Notes: generated from the sequence alone by a model not told the origin. A DNA stretch of 64,000 nt from Tragulus kanchil (GCA_022376925.1 JAIOJX010000025.1:183891801-183955800), one strand, 5' to 3'; counted from the stretch's first letter, positions 43,141 to 53,600 are shown. Program-made: numbers and translations.

Positions 43141-43307
43141 TCTTACGCTGAGTAGATCTATCCTCTTATGAACTCTCCCCATTTAAATCAAGAAGTCTTT
43201 GCTGTTTATAAAAACTACATTTTAAGAAGGATTCCAGTGGTCCTGGGGACCAAGCTCACCACAGCCCCAAATTTAAAAGTTTTCCTTTTTGCTTGAGTTT
43301 AATCCAA

Positions 43308-43519
43308 GTGTGTGCACAGTCCCTTCAGTCAAGTCTGACTCTTTGTGACCCCACGAATGGTAGCCCACCAAGTTTCTCTGTCCATCAGTTTTCTCAGGCA
43401 AGAACACTGCAGTGGATTACCATTTCCTCCTCCAGGGGATCTTCCTGACCCAGGGATGGAATCTACATCTCCAGCATCTCCTGGATTGGCACACAGATCC
43501 ACTGAGAAACCTGAGAAGT
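43308..43519 (-). mobile_element. Bov-tA SINE, antisense (first of a pair)
   Basis: 'cccttcagtcaagtctgactctttgtgacccca', 'ctgcagtggattaccatttcct', 'ggggatcttcctgacccaggg'. A second Bov-tA lies 15-30 bp downstream in the same orientation. Confidence 0.92.
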
Positions 43520-43534
43520 CCTTGGTAAAAGATG

Positions 43535-43750
43535 TGTGTGTGTGTATTGTGTTAATCATTCGGTGGTGTCTGACTCTTTGTGACCCCATGAAGTATAGCC
43601 CACCAGACTCCTCCATGCGTGGAATTTTCCAGGCAAGAATACTAGAATGGGTTGCTATTCCCTTATCCAGGTGATCTCCCTGACCCAGGAATCAAACCCA
43701 GGTCTCCTGCATTGGTGGCAGATTCTTTACCATCTCAGCTACCAGGAAAG
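43535..43750 (-). mobile_element. Bov-tA SINE, antisense, with target-site duplication
   Basis: Bounded by a 15-bp direct repeat, CCTTGGTAAAAGATG (43520-43534) and CCTTAGTAAAAGACG (43751-43765), 13 of 15 bases equal. The left target copy directly abuts the preceding Bov-tA, so this element inserted at that SINE's edge, after it. Confidence 0.93.
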
Positions 43751-43962
43751 CCTTAGTAAAAGACGAAGGGAGAGCAAAGGTTTTCTAAGTCTTCTCAGGC
43801 TACTTTCCAAGGCCCCAATGAGCATCAGCTTTTTAAAAAAGATATATATATTTATATATTTACACGTACAGACTACATTCTATTACATTATCTGCTTATA
43901 TAGATACTACATCATGTTACAGTATTAATTCTACTTTATGTATATGTGTATACTACAAAGGT

Positions 43963-44160
43963 GGGGCTTTCCCAGTAGCTCAGCAGTAAAGAACCTGCCT
44001 GCTAATGCAGAAAATACGGGTTTCTTCCCTGGGTTGGGAAGATCCCCTGGAGAAGAAAATGGTAACCCAGTCTAGTATTCCTGCCTGGGAAATCCCATGG
44101 GTGGAAGAGCCTGGTGAGCTACAGTCTTTGGGATGTCAAAAGACTCAGACAAATCTTATC
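43963..44160 (+). mobile_element. Bov-tA SINE
   Basis: GGGGCTTTCCCAGTAGCTCAG head, 'cctgcctgctaatgcag', 'gttgggaagatcccctggag' and 'tagtattcctgcctggg'. Confidence 0.92.
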
Positions 44161-44367
44161 AACAAACAGCAACAATATCAGAATATAATCACCAAAAAAA
44201 TCTTACGCTGAGTAGATCTATCCTCTTATGAACTCTCCCCATTTAAATCAAGAAGTCTTTGCTGTTTATAAAAACTACATTTTAAGAAGGATTCCAGTGG
44301 TCCTGGGGACCAAGCTCACCACAGCCCCAAATTTAAAAGTTTTCCTTTTTGCTTGAGTTTAATCCAA

Positions 44368-44579
44368 GTGTGTGCACAGTCCCTTCAGTCAAGTCTGACT
44401 CTTTGTGACCCCACGAATGGTAGCCCACCAAGTTTCTCTGTCCATCAGTTTTCTCAGGCAAGAACACTGCAGTGGATTACCATTTCCTCCTCCAGGGGAT
44501 CTTCCTGACCCAGGGATGGAATCTACATCTCCAGCATCTCCTGGATTGGCACACAGATCCACTGAGAAACCTGAGAAGT
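44368..44579 (-). mobile_element. Bov-tA SINE, antisense (D18 copy 2)
   Basis: Duplicate of 43308-43519. Confidence 0.92.
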
Positions 44580-44594
44580 CCTTGGTAAAAGATG

Positions 44595-44810
44595 TGTGTG
44601 TGTGTATTGTGTTAATCATTCGGTGGTGTCTGACTCTTTGTGACCCCATGAAGTATAGCCCACCAGACTCCTCCATGCGTGGAATTTTCCAGGCAAGAAT
44701 ACTAGAATGGGTTGCTATTCCCTTATCCAGGTGATCTCCCTGACCCAGGAATCAAACCCAGGTCTCCTGCATTGGTGGCAGATTCTTTACCATCTCAGCT
44801 ACCAGGAAAG
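44595..44810 (-). mobile_element. Bov-tA SINE, antisense (D18 copy 2)
   Basis: Duplicate of 43535-43750, with the same flanking direct repeats (44580-44594 and 44811-44825). Confidence 0.93.
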
Positions 44811-45022
44811 CCTTAGTAAAAGACGAAGGGAGAGCAAAGGTTTTCTAAGTCTTCTCAGGCTACTTTCCAAGGCCCCAATGAGCATCAGCTTTTTAAAAAA
44901 GATATATATATTTATATATTTACACGTACAGACTACATTCTATTACATTATCTGCTTATATAGATACTACATCATGTTACAGTATTAATTCTACTTTATG
45001 TATATGTGTATACTACAAAGGT

Positions 45023-45220
45023 GGGGCTTTCCCAGTAGCTCAGCAGTAAAGAACCTGCCTGCTAATGCAGAAAATACGGGTTTCTTCCCTGGGTTGGGAA
45101 GATCCCCTGGAGAAGAAAATGGTAACCCAGTCTAGTATTCCTGCCTGGGAAATCCCATGGGTGGAAGAGCCTGGTGAGCTACAGTCTTTGGGATGTCAAA
45201 AGACTCAGACAAATCTTATC
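45023..45220 (+). mobile_element. Bov-tA SINE (D18 copy 2)
   Basis: Duplicate of 43963-44160. Confidence 0.92.
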
Positions 45221-45277
45221 AACAAACAGCAACAATATCAGAATATAATCACCAAAAAATAAGGATATTTGTCTAAT

Positions 45278-45362
45278 CTGTTCATGGCTGTCCCCTGACA
45301 ATGCAGACTATGTCTAGCATAGAGTGTAACTACTCAATAAATACCTGTTTAATGAAAAAATG
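45278..45362 (+). repeat. L2 3' end
   Basis: 'ctgttcatggctgtcccctga', 'gactatgtctagcatagagtg' and 'actcaataaatacctgtttaatg' follow the L2 terminus. Duplicate at 46326-46410. Confidence 0.65.
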
Positions 45363-45399
45363 AATGTACATGTCACTATAAATAAAACTTAGGTTTTTC

Positions 45400-45819
45400 T
45401 TTTTTGCAATTTTTTGTTTGCCAAAGTCATGCAATATGCCCACACTCTGCGCCTACTTGTGCAGTTTTTCTCCCTTAGAGTAAACATGATGATTCTCTTA
45501 TGTACCATTTACACCAGGGACACTTCCGCATATACAGGCAATATACATGAATATATTCTTTTAAATCATTTTGCTCAAATGTAGTCCTACTATGAATAGT
45601 ATTTTGCTAACTGAACAATTTAATATGGAATTATTATCATATCAGTATAAATGAAAACACTTCATTTAAAAAATACTTGCTTTTTTTGTGATAATACGAA
45701 ACTGTGTTCTTTGGGGAAAAAAGAAAGAAAGAAAAAATACTTGCTTGGACTCCTTTTGAGAAGGTATACCAGAACTGACTTTTTAACTAGTCCCTTGCTA
45801 ACATAAAGTTAGGTTGTTC
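45400..45819 (-). mobile_element. ancient L1, antisense (part 1)
   Basis: Diverged antisense L1 3' region ('gtactcctactatgaatag', 'tttaatatggaatt', 'ttgctaacataaagttaggttgttcc'), interrupted by a CHR SINE and resuming at 46103. Confidence 0.55.
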
Positions 45820-45834
45820 CTGTTATTTCTTTTT

Positions 45835-46102
45835 CTTTTCTTTTAATTCTGGCCTCTTTTTATTGATTTTTTATTTATTTATTTTCATCTGTCTTTTCTT
45901 CTTTGGCCTGTGTGGGCCTCCCATTACAGTGGCCTCTCTCCTTGCAGAGCACTGGCTCTAGGCGCGTGTGCTCCAGAGCGCTGGCTCGTAATTGGACACA
46001 CTGCCGCTTCGCGGCATGTGGGACCTTCCTGGGCCAGGAATGGAACCGATGTCCCCTGCACTGTGGCGGACTCTCTACCCACTGAACCACCAGGGAAGCC
46101 CT
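45835..46102 (-). mobile_element. CHR-type SINE with target-site duplication
   Basis: Minus-strand tRNA-Glu-derived element: head at the right edge (plus strand GAACCACCAGGGAAGCCCT), A-rich tail at the left. Flanked by CTGTTATTTCTTTT direct repeats (45820-45833 and 46103-46116), a perfect 14 bp. Confidence 0.93.
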
Positions 46103-46258
46103 CTGTTATTTCTTTTCACCTTCGTATTTTGATTATTTTCAAGTACTGTACTGGACCATATCAAATTGCTGATAGTGGACCATTTTGGATGTACCTAAAC
46201 AATAGTTTCATTTGATTCAACCTGATTTTTTGTGGAAAGGATTAATTTCTAGAAGTGA
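46103..46258 (-). mobile_element. ancient L1, antisense (part 2, cut by D19)
   Basis: Continues the L1 after the SINE; the full version is at 47154-48078. Confidence 0.55.
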
Positions 46259-46325
46259 TTAATTTCTAACAAAACAGCAACAATATCAGAATATAATCAC
46301 CAAAAAATAAGGATATTTGTCTAAT

Positions 46326-46410
46326 CTGTTCATGGCTGTCCCCTGACAATGCAGACTATGTCTAGCATAGAGTGTAACTACTCAATAAATACCTGTTTAA
46401 TGAAAAAATG
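46326..46410 (+). repeat. L2 3' end (D19 copy 2)
   Basis: Duplicate of 45278-45362. Confidence 0.65.
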
Positions 46411-46447
46411 AATGTACATGTCACTATAAATAAAACTTAGGTTTTTC

Positions 46448-46870
46448 TTTTTTGCAATTTTTTGTTTGCCAAAGTCATGCAATATGCCCACACTCTGCGC
46501 CTACTTGTGCAGTTTTTCTCCCTTAGAGTAAACATGATGATTCTCTTATGTACCATTTACACCAGGGACACTTCCGCATATACAGGCAATATACATGAAT
46601 ATATTCTTTTAAATCATTTTGCTCAAATGTAGTCCTACTATGAATAGTATTTTGCTAACTGAACAATTTAATATGGAATTATTATCATATCAGTATAAAT
46701 GAAAACACTTCATTTAAAAAATACTTGCTTTTTTTGTGATAATACGAAACTGTGTTCTTTGGGGGAAAAAAAAGAAAGAAAGAAAAAATACTTGCTTGGA
46801 CTCCTTTTGAGAAGGTATACCAGAACTGACTTTTTAACTAGTCCCTTGCTAACATAAAGTTAGGTTGTTC
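46448..46870 (-). mobile_element. ancient L1, antisense (D19 copy 2, part 1)
   Basis: Duplicate of 45400-45819. Confidence 0.55.
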
Positions 46871-46885
46871 CTGTTATTTCTTTTT

Positions 46886-47153
46886 CTTTTCTTTTAATTC
46901 TGGCCTCTTTTTATTGATTTTTTATTTATTTATTTTCATCTGTCTTTTCTTCTTTGGCCTGTGTGGGCCTCCCATTACAGTGGCCTCTCTCCTTGCAGAG
47001 CACTGGCTCTAGGCGCGTGTGCTCCAGAGCGCTGGCTCGTAATTGGACACACTGCCGCTTCGCGGCATGTGGGACCTTCCTGGGCCAGGAATGGAACCGA
47101 TGTCCCCTGCACTGTGGCGGACTCTCTACCCACTGAACCACCAGGGAAGCCCT
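46886..47153 (-). mobile_element. CHR-type SINE (D19 copy 2)
   Basis: Duplicate of 45835-46102 with the same 14-bp target-site duplication (46871-46884 and 47154-47167). Confidence 0.93.
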
Positions 47154-48078
47154 CTGTTATTTCTTTTCACCTTCGTATTTTGATTATTTTCAAGTACTGT
47201 ACTGGACCATATCAAATTGCTGATAGTGGACCATTTTGGATGTACCTAAACAATAGTTTCATTTGATTCAACCTGATTTTTTGTGGAAAGGATTAATTTC
47301 TAGAAGTGAAATTCCTATATTAAAGCAGATAGACATTTCTAAAATGAATCAATATTTCCAAATTGCCCGCCAAGGAAAATGTGTAATTCTGTTCCCAGTG
47401 TGTCAGAATTCCTACTTCTCCACATTCCCTGCTGGCACAGAATGTAATTAAATGCCCCTAATTCTTATCTGCTATAGGTAGAAAATAGTACCTTAATTTG
47501 CATTACTTTCATTGTTAGGCTGAGCATTTTTTCACATGTATAAGAGGCAACTGTATTTCTGACTTTGGCACTTTCTATTGAAATCTTCTGACTGTTTTTC
47601 TTTCAGATTTTTATCCTTTTCTTGCTGATTTGTGAAGACTCTCTATAAAAGAGAGGAACTCTATATCTGTAGTATGAGTTGCAAACATTTGTGCTTACTT
47701 TGTGGCTTGTTTTCAACTTTATTTTTTATTTGCATGGTTCTACTTTTACATCTTTATGGTTAGATTTATAAGTTTTTCATGTTGTGATAAACAATTACTT
47801 CCTCTATCCAAGATGATTTGTAAAGAATTTTCACATTTTCTTCTAGTATTTTAGGGTTTCAATTTGTATTGAATCTTTTTAAAATATGCAGCCCATTTTG
47901 ACGTGTGAAGTGTGGTCAGTAGCCAGTTATATATATAGTCTTTTCAGATGGTTACTCAATTTTTCTCAACTGCACTTTTTAATATCTTTTTTGTCTTTTT
48001 ATATTTTAAATTATCACATATATTCAGGTTCATATTCTGGGATTCCTGATATATGTCATCAGTCTGTTTATTTGTGTA
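47154..48078 (-). mobile_element. ancient L1, antisense (part 2)
   Basis: 'gaaaggattaatttctagaagtgaaattcc', 'tttccaaattgcccgccaagg', 'ttccctgctggcacagaatg', 'ggctgagcattttttcacatgta' and 'cctctatccaagatgattt' follow the order of an L1 ORF2/3' region read backwards. The frame is heavily broken. Confidence 0.7.
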
Positions 48079-48250
48079 ACTCCTCTGTCCATGAGATTTT
48101 CCAGTCAAAAATACTGGAGTGTGTTGCCATTCCCTTCTCTAAGGGATCTTCCCAACCCAGGGATCAAACCTGTAGGCAAGACTACTAGAGTGAGTTGCCA
48201 TTTCCTAATCCAGGTGATCATTCTGACCCAGGAATCAAACCTGTATCTCT
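48079..48250 (-). mobile_element. Bov-tA SINE with partial internal repeat, cut by D20
   Basis: Duplicate of the first part of 49144-49372. Confidence 0.85.
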
Positions 48251-48275
48251 TTTCACCTTCGTATTTGACTTGACT

Positions 48276-49143
48276 ATCAAATTGCTGATAGTGGACCATT
48301 TTGGATGTACCTAAACAATAGTTTCATTTGATTCAACCTGATTTTTTGTGGAAAGGATTAATTTCTAGAAGTGAAATTCCTATATTAAAGCAGATAGACA
48401 TTTCTAAAATGAATCAATATTTCCAAATTGCCCGCCAAGGAAAATGTGTAATTCTGTTCCCAGTGTGTCAGAATTCCTACTTCTCCACATTCCCTGCTGG
48501 CACAGAATGTAATTAAATGCCCCTAATTCTTATCTGCTATAGGTAGAAAATAGTACCTTAATTTGCATTACTTTCATTGTTAGGCTGAGCATTTTTTCAC
48601 ATGTATAAGAGGCAACTGTATTTCTGACTTTGGCACTTTCTATTGAAATCTTCTGACTGTTTTTCTTTCAGATTTTTATCCTTTTCTTGCTGATTTGTGA
48701 AGACTCTCTATAAAAGAGAGGAACTCTATATCTGTAGTATGAGTTGCAAACATTTGTGCTTACTTTGTGGCTTGTTTTCAACTTTATTTTTTATTTGCAT
48801 GGTTCTACTTTTACATCTTTATGGTTAGATTTATAAGTTTTTCATGTTGTGATAAACAATTACTTCCTCTATCCAAGATGATTTGTAAAGAATTTTCACA
48901 TTTTCTTCTAGTATTTTAGGGTTTCAATTTGTATTGAATCTTTTTAAAATATGCAGCCCATTTTGACGTGTGAAGTGTGGTCAGTAGCCAGTTATATATA
49001 TAGTCTTTTCAGATGGTTACTCAATTTTTCTCAACTGCACTTTTTAATATCTTTTTTGTCTTTTTATATTTTAAATTATCACATATATTCAGGTTCATAT
49101 TCTGGGATTCCTGATATATGTCATCAGTCTGTTTATTTGTGTA
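48276..49143 (-). mobile_element. ancient L1, antisense (D20 copy 2)
   Basis: Duplicate of 47211-48078. Confidence 0.7.
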
Positions 49144-49372
49144 ACTCCTCTGTCCATGAGATTTTCCAGTCAAAAATACTGGAGTGTGTTGCCATTCCCT
49201 TCTCTAAGGGATCTTCCCAACCCAGGGATCAAACCTGTAGGCAAGACTACTAGAGTGAGTTGCCATTTCCTAATCCAGGTGATCATTCTGACCCAGGAAT
49301 CAAACCTGTATCTCTTGTGTCTCCTGCATTGGCAGGCAGATTCTTTACCAGTGTGCCACCTGATGAAGCTCC
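49144..49372 (-). mobile_element. Bov-tA SINE, antisense, internally duplicated
   Basis: The stretch 'aatactggagtgtgttgccattcccttctctaagggatcttcccaaccca...atcaaacctgta' is followed by a second, diverged version ('actactagagtgagttgccatttcctaatccaggtgatcattctgaccca...atcaaacctgta'). It is either two nested Bov-tAs or one with a body duplication. Confidence 0.88.
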
Positions 49373-49481
49373 ACTTGAGAGAGTAGAAAATATTTAAAGT
49401 ATGTATTCATAAAGCTGTATATCATATAAGTATACCCTCCTTTGTATATTTGTTAAATGTTCATTAAGATGATCTACTATT

Positions 49482-49796
49482 GGACTTCCCTGGTGGTCCA
49501 GTGGATAAGGACACCGCCTTGCAGTGCAAGGGGCGCGGGTTCGATCCCTGGCCTGGGAAGATCCCACGTGCCGCGAAGCGGCTGGACTGATGTGTCCAAT
49601 TACCAAGCCAGAGCTCTGGAGTGCATGCACCGAGAGCCGGTGCTCTGTGACAACAGACGCCACCGCGATGGGAGGCCCACACGGGCCAAAGAGCAAAGAT
49701 GGATGAAAATAGATAAATGAAAGACCAATAGAAGTGGCCCGCCCACCCCTCTCCCTCCCCCACCAAAAAAAAAAAAAAGGTTAAAAAAACCAAAAT
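49482..49796 (+). mobile_element. CHR-type SINE, intact Pol III boxes, target-site duplication
   Basis: Best-preserved CHR element here. Head GGACTTCCCTGGTGGTCCAG; A-box-like TGGTCCAGTGG at 49494-49504; B box GGTTCGATCC at 49538-49547; poly(A) at 49765-49778. Flanked by GATGATCTACTATT (49468-49481) and GACGATCTACTATT (49797-49810), 13 of 14 equal. Confidence 0.95.
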
Positions 49797-49990
49797 GACG
49801 ATCTACTATTTTAACATCTATTGATACAATTCAATTTCTTTTTAGCATCTTTAGAGATGATTATATATTTTTTCTCTTTTGACCTATTCCTGTGATGAAT
49901 TGTATGGATGGATTTCCTAACCTTTCAACACTCTGCAATAAAGTTTCACTTGACACATTATTTTTTAAGATGCTTCAGGATTCTGTTCAC
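49797..49990 (-). mobile_element. ancient L1, antisense (part 3)
   Basis: 'gagatgattatatattttttctctt', 'ttgacctattcctgtgatgaattg' and 'tttcctaacctttcaacactctgc' fit antisense L1 ORF2 (toward the RT domain). Host of the CHR above. Confidence 0.65.
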
Positions 49991-50185
49991 TATTGTCTTA
50001 CTCAGCTCCGGCAGCTGAGAGCGTGTGTTCTCGTTTCTCTTCTTCCAGGGCTCTAGTGCCCTCCCAAAGGCCCACCCCCGTGACCTCACCTCATCACCTC
50101 CCAAAGGACCCACCTCTAAATATTATCACGCTGGGAGCTGAGGTGTCAGCAGATGAATTTTGGGGAGATAAAATTCTGTTCATAG
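49991..50185. repeat. unassigned ancient repeat inserted in the L1
   Basis: 'ccgtgacctcacctcatcacctcccaaagg', 'cccacctctaaatattatcac' and 'gcagatgaattttggggaga' resemble a widespread mammalian repeat motif I cannot name. It separates two L1 parts. Confidence 0.5.
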
Positions 50186-50430
50186 ACGTTATCAATATAT
50201 GTAAATTGGTTTGGTCTGCAATTTACTTCTTTTCTTGTTTCCTGTAGGGTTTTGGTTTCAGTATTATACTAATCTCATGAAAAAAGAACTTCAAAAACTG
50301 CTTTACACTTCTGTGTTCGGGAACAATTTAAGTTGAACTGGATTAACCTCTTCCTTACAGATTTGGTGAGATTACTCTGTAAAACCGTTCAACGTGCTTA
50401 TTTTGGGGGGTTGCAACACTTTGAATATGC
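50186..50430 (-). mobile_element. ancient L1, antisense (part 4)
   Basis: 'gtagggttttggtttcagtattatactaatctcatg' corresponds to the antisense form of a conserved ORF2 stretch; 'ttgaactggattaacctctt' follows. Confidence 0.6.
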
Positions 50431-50584
50431 TCATAGGTTTTATGAACATTAATGAAGCTTAGTGCCTCATTAACTCTTATTAAGTCCTAGAAAATATTTA
50501 AAGTATGTATTCATAAAGCTGTATATCATATAAGTATACCCTCCTTTGTATATTTGTTAAATGTTCATTAAGATGATCTACTAT

Positions 50585-50891
50585 GGGCCCCGGGTCCAGT
50601 GGGTAAGGACACCGCCTTGCAGTGCAAGGGGCGGTTCGATCCCTGGCCTGGGAAGATCCCACGTGCCGCGAAGCGGCTGGACTGATGTGTCCAATTACCA
50701 AGCCAGAGCTCTGGAGTGCATGCACCGAGAGCCGGTGCTCTGTGACAACAGACGCCACCGCGATGGGAGGCCCACACGGGCCAAAGAGCAAAGATGGATG
50801 AAAATAGATAAATGAAAGACCAATAGAAGTGGCCCGCCCCCCCCTCTCCCCCCCCCACCAAAAAAAAAAAAAAGGTTAAAAAAACCAAAAT
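50585..50891 (+). mobile_element. CHR-type SINE (D21 copy 2), damaged head
   Basis: Duplicate of 49482-49796; the A box is degraded but GGTTCGATCC is kept (50633-50642). Same target-site duplication (50572-50584 and 50892-50905). Confidence 0.93.
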
Positions 50892-51525
50892 GACGATCTA
50901 CTATTTTAACATCTATTGATACAATTCAATTTCTTTTTAGCATCTTTAGAGATGATTATATATTTTTTCTCTTTTGACCTATTCCTGTGATGAATTGTAT
51001 GGATGGATTTCCTAACCTTTCAACACTCTGCAATAAAGTTTCACTTGACACATTATTTTTTAAGATGCTTCAGGATTCTGTTCACTATTGTCTTACTCAG
51101 CTCCGGCAGCTGAGAGCGTGTGTTCTCGTTTCTCTTCTTCCAGGGCTCTAGTGCCCTCCCAAAGGCCCACCCCCGTGACCTCACCTCATCACCTCCCAAA
51201 GGACCCACCTCTAAATATTATCACGCTGGGAGCTGAGGTGTCAGCAGATGAATTTTGGGGAGATAAAATTCTGTTCATAGACGTTATCAATATATGTAAA
51301 TTGGTTTGGTCTGCAATTTACTTCTTTTCTTGTTTCCTGTAGGGTTTTGGTTTCAGTATTATACTAATCTCATGAAAAAAGAACTTCAAAAACTGCTTTA
51401 CACTTCTGTGTTCGGGAACAATTTAAGTTGAACTGGATTAACCTCTTCCTTACAGATTTGGTGAGATTACTCTGTAAAACCGTTCAACGTGCTTATTTTG
51501 GGGGGTTGCAACACTTTGAATATGC
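50892..51525 (-). mobile_element. ancient L1 with inserted repeat (D21 copy 2)
   Basis: Duplicate of 49797-50430, with the unassigned repeat at about 51086-51280. Confidence 0.6.
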
Positions 51526-51707
51526 TCATAGGTTTTATGAACATTAATGAAGCTTAGTGCCTCATTAACTCTTATTAAGTCCTCACGCGTGGAACCCTAA
51601 CAAGGTCCTAGAAAAAGACCTTAGAAATTCATCCACATGATCATATGGTTTTTGTTCAAACCAGTATTTTTAATCACAGTTGCCTGAGGCCTTTTGTGGA
51701 GGTCTCT

Positions 51708-52004
51708 TTTTTTGGTTTTATTTATCTATTTATGTATTTTTGATTGCACTGGGTCTCTGTTACTGCACACAGGCTTTCTCTAGTTGCAGATATCGAGGGC
51801 TAGTCTGCAGTTATACTCTGTGGACTTCTCATTGCAGTGGTTTCTCTTGTTGCAGAGCATGGGCTCTAGGTACACAGGCTTCAGTAGTTGAGGCTCATGG
51901 GCTTACTTGCCTCACAGCATGTAAGATCTTCCTGAACTAGGGACCAAACCCCTGTCTGCTGGATTGACAGGTGGATTCTTTATGACTGGACCACCAAGGG
52001 AGTC
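51708..52004 (-). mobile_element. CHR-type SINE, antisense, older
   Basis: 'tttatttatctatttatgtatttttgattgcactgggtctctg', 'cttctcattgcagtggtttctcttgttgcagagcatgggctctagg' and 'ctggaccaccaagggagtcc' at the head edge. Diverged. GTCTCTTT on both sides (51701, 52013) could be a short target-site duplication. Confidence 0.88.
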
Positions 52005-52039
52005 CTTGAAAGTCTCTTTCCATGTGAATTTCTAAGTCA

Positions 52040-52480
52040 TTCTTCTGGTTTGGGCAAGTGATATTGGAGTGACTGCAGACATTTGGGGGGATCTTGCTAA
52101 GGGAAACATGGTCACCTTGGAGATGTGCCACTCAGAGCCAGCCTTCAAGAAAAGACTTACATCTCAGCTGAAGGGAGTGGAGTCAGGAGATAGTATCTGG
52201 TCATCTTCTCCTTCAAGCTCTGTTTTAGACAGAAAGAGACTCCGTGCCCAAGGTCTTGCCCCTTCCAGGTCAGCCCTCTCCTCCCGTGACTGTTTGAGGA
52301 GGCATAGAGAGGCTCAGGCATTCAGCCCACTGCTCAGCTCTCTCCAGGACTCTCCAGGTCACAGCCTCCAGGCCATCCTGCTTCCCCAGACTCCAGCTGT
52401 TTATCCTTAGTGAACCCCTTGCACTCTTAGCTGCCTCCCAGTACACACACACTACAGATCTTCAATCACTTCTGTTTTTC
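52040..52480. other. unique, GC-richer sequence
   Basis: A 113-codon plus frame (52069-52410) is repeated with an upstream extension at 53118-53489 (123 codons). It has no domain I know, and no promoter or splice context is visible. I do not call it a gene, but it is the best non-repeat frame in the window. Confidence 0.4.
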
Positions 52481-52521
52481 GTGTGTGTGTGATTGTCGTG
52501 TGTGTGTGTGTGTGTGTGTGT
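52481..52521. repeat. (GT)n microsatellite
   Basis: GT run with a GATTGTC interruption, abutting the tail of the next SINE. Duplicate at 53560-53600. Confidence 0.95.
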
Positions 52522-52759
52522 TTGACTGCACTGGATCTTTGGTTGCTGCCCACGTGGTTTCTAGTTTAGTTGTGTGGGTTTCTCATTGTGGTGGCTTCTC
52601 TGTTTGTCGAGCACAGGCTCTAGGGCTTGCGGGCTCAGTAGTTGTGGCATGGGTGCTTAGTTGCTCTGAGGCATGTGGAATCTTCCCAGAGCAAGGATCT
52701 AGCATGTGCCCCTGCATTGACAGGAGGGTTCTTAATCACTGGACCACCAGGGAAGTCCC
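52522..52759 (-). mobile_element. CHR-type SINE, antisense
   Basis: 'tttgactgcactggatctttggttgc', 'cttctctgtttgtcgagcacaggctctagg' and 'ctggaccaccagggaagtccc' head edge. Confidence 0.92.
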
Positions 52760-53075
52760 TCTGTGTATTGTTCTATTCTTGCTAACTGATACGGTGTATA
52801 GCAACAGCCTCCAGAATCCTCCCACTTCCCACTACACTTACGTACCTGGCATCTCGACATGAAAGCGCAGCAGAGACCACACTGAGATATGAACTTGTCC
52901 TATGGCACCCAGTTCTGGAAGTATCTGGTATGGAAAAGAAATAACGTTTGAATGGTATGAAGCCAGAAGCTAATCTGTGGAAAGCCTTCCAATTGTCAAA
53001 CATTTCCCTCTGTAAGCAAAGGATTTGCTTTCGATCAACACTTAGTCAAAATGAAAATTTTCTCCTGGAAGGAAA

Positions 53076-53100
53076 ATGCTTGGTATTGCAGCACATACAC
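53076..53100 (+). pseudogene. U6 snRNA 5' fragment, cut by D22 junction
   Basis: First copy of the U6-like sequence; stops at the junction. See 54157-54200. Confidence 0.4.
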
Positions 53101-53117
53101 CTTGAAAGTCTCTTTCC

Positions 53118-53558
53118 ATGGATTTGTTTGGGGCAAGTGATATTGGAGTGACTGCAGACATTTGGGGGGATCTTGCTAAGGGAAACATGGTCACCTTGGA
53201 GATGTGCCACTCAGAGCCAGCCTTCAAGAAAAGACTTACATCTCAGCTGAAGGGAGTGGAGTCAGGAGATAGTATCTGGTCATCTTCTCCTTCAAGCTCT
53301 GTTTTAGACAGAAAGAGACTCCGTGCCCAAGGTCTTGCCCCTTCCAGGTCAGCCCTCTCCTCCCGTGACTGTTTGAGGAGGCATAGAGAGGCTCAGGCAT
53401 TCAGCCCACTGCTCAGCTCTCTCCAGGACTCTCCAGGTCACAGCCTCCAGGCCATCCTGCTTCCCCAGACTCCAGCTGTTTATCCTTAGTGAACCCCTTG
53501 CACTCTTAGCTGCCTCCCAGTACACACACACTACAGATCTTCAATCACTTCTGTTTTT
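53118..53558. other. unique sequence, D22 copy 2
   Basis: Duplicate of 52040-52480. Confidence 0.4.
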
Positions 53559-53559
53559 C

Positions 53560-53600
53560 GTGTGTGTGTGATTGTCGTGTGTGTGTGTGTGTGTGTGTGT
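53560..53600. repeat. (GT)n microsatellite (D22 copy 2)
   Basis: Duplicate of 52481-52521. Confidence 0.95.

Larger units (their letters stand above)
43141..45259. repeat. tandem direct duplication D18 (unit 1060 bp)
   Basis: Copy 1 is 43141-44200 and copy 2 is 44201-45259. The junction lies in an A-run (ACCAAAAAAA against ACCAAAAAAT). Confidence 0.97.
45225..47309. repeat. tandem direct duplication D19 (unit 1048 bp)
   Basis: Copy 1 is 45225-46258, filler 46259-46272, copy 2 46273-47309. Copy 2 gains three bases at a run (TTTGGGGGAAAAAAAAGAAAG). Confidence 0.97.
47162..49316. repeat. tandem direct duplication D20 (offset 1086, then 1065 bp)
   Basis: Copy 1 is 47162-48247 and copy 2 is 48248-49316. 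Within 25 bases of its start copy 2 has a scrambled, 21-base shorter run (GTATTTGACTTGACTATC) where copy 1 reads through GATTATTTTCAAGTACTG. Confidence 0.96.
49384..51583. repeat. tandem direct duplication D21 (unit 1104 bp)
   Basis: Copy 1 is 49384-50487 and copy 2 is 50488-51583, with no filler. Copy 2 has an error-like cluster in the SINE head (GGGCCCCGGGTCCAGTGGG for TGGACTTCCCTGGTGGTCC) and stretched C-runs near 50840. Confidence 0.97.
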
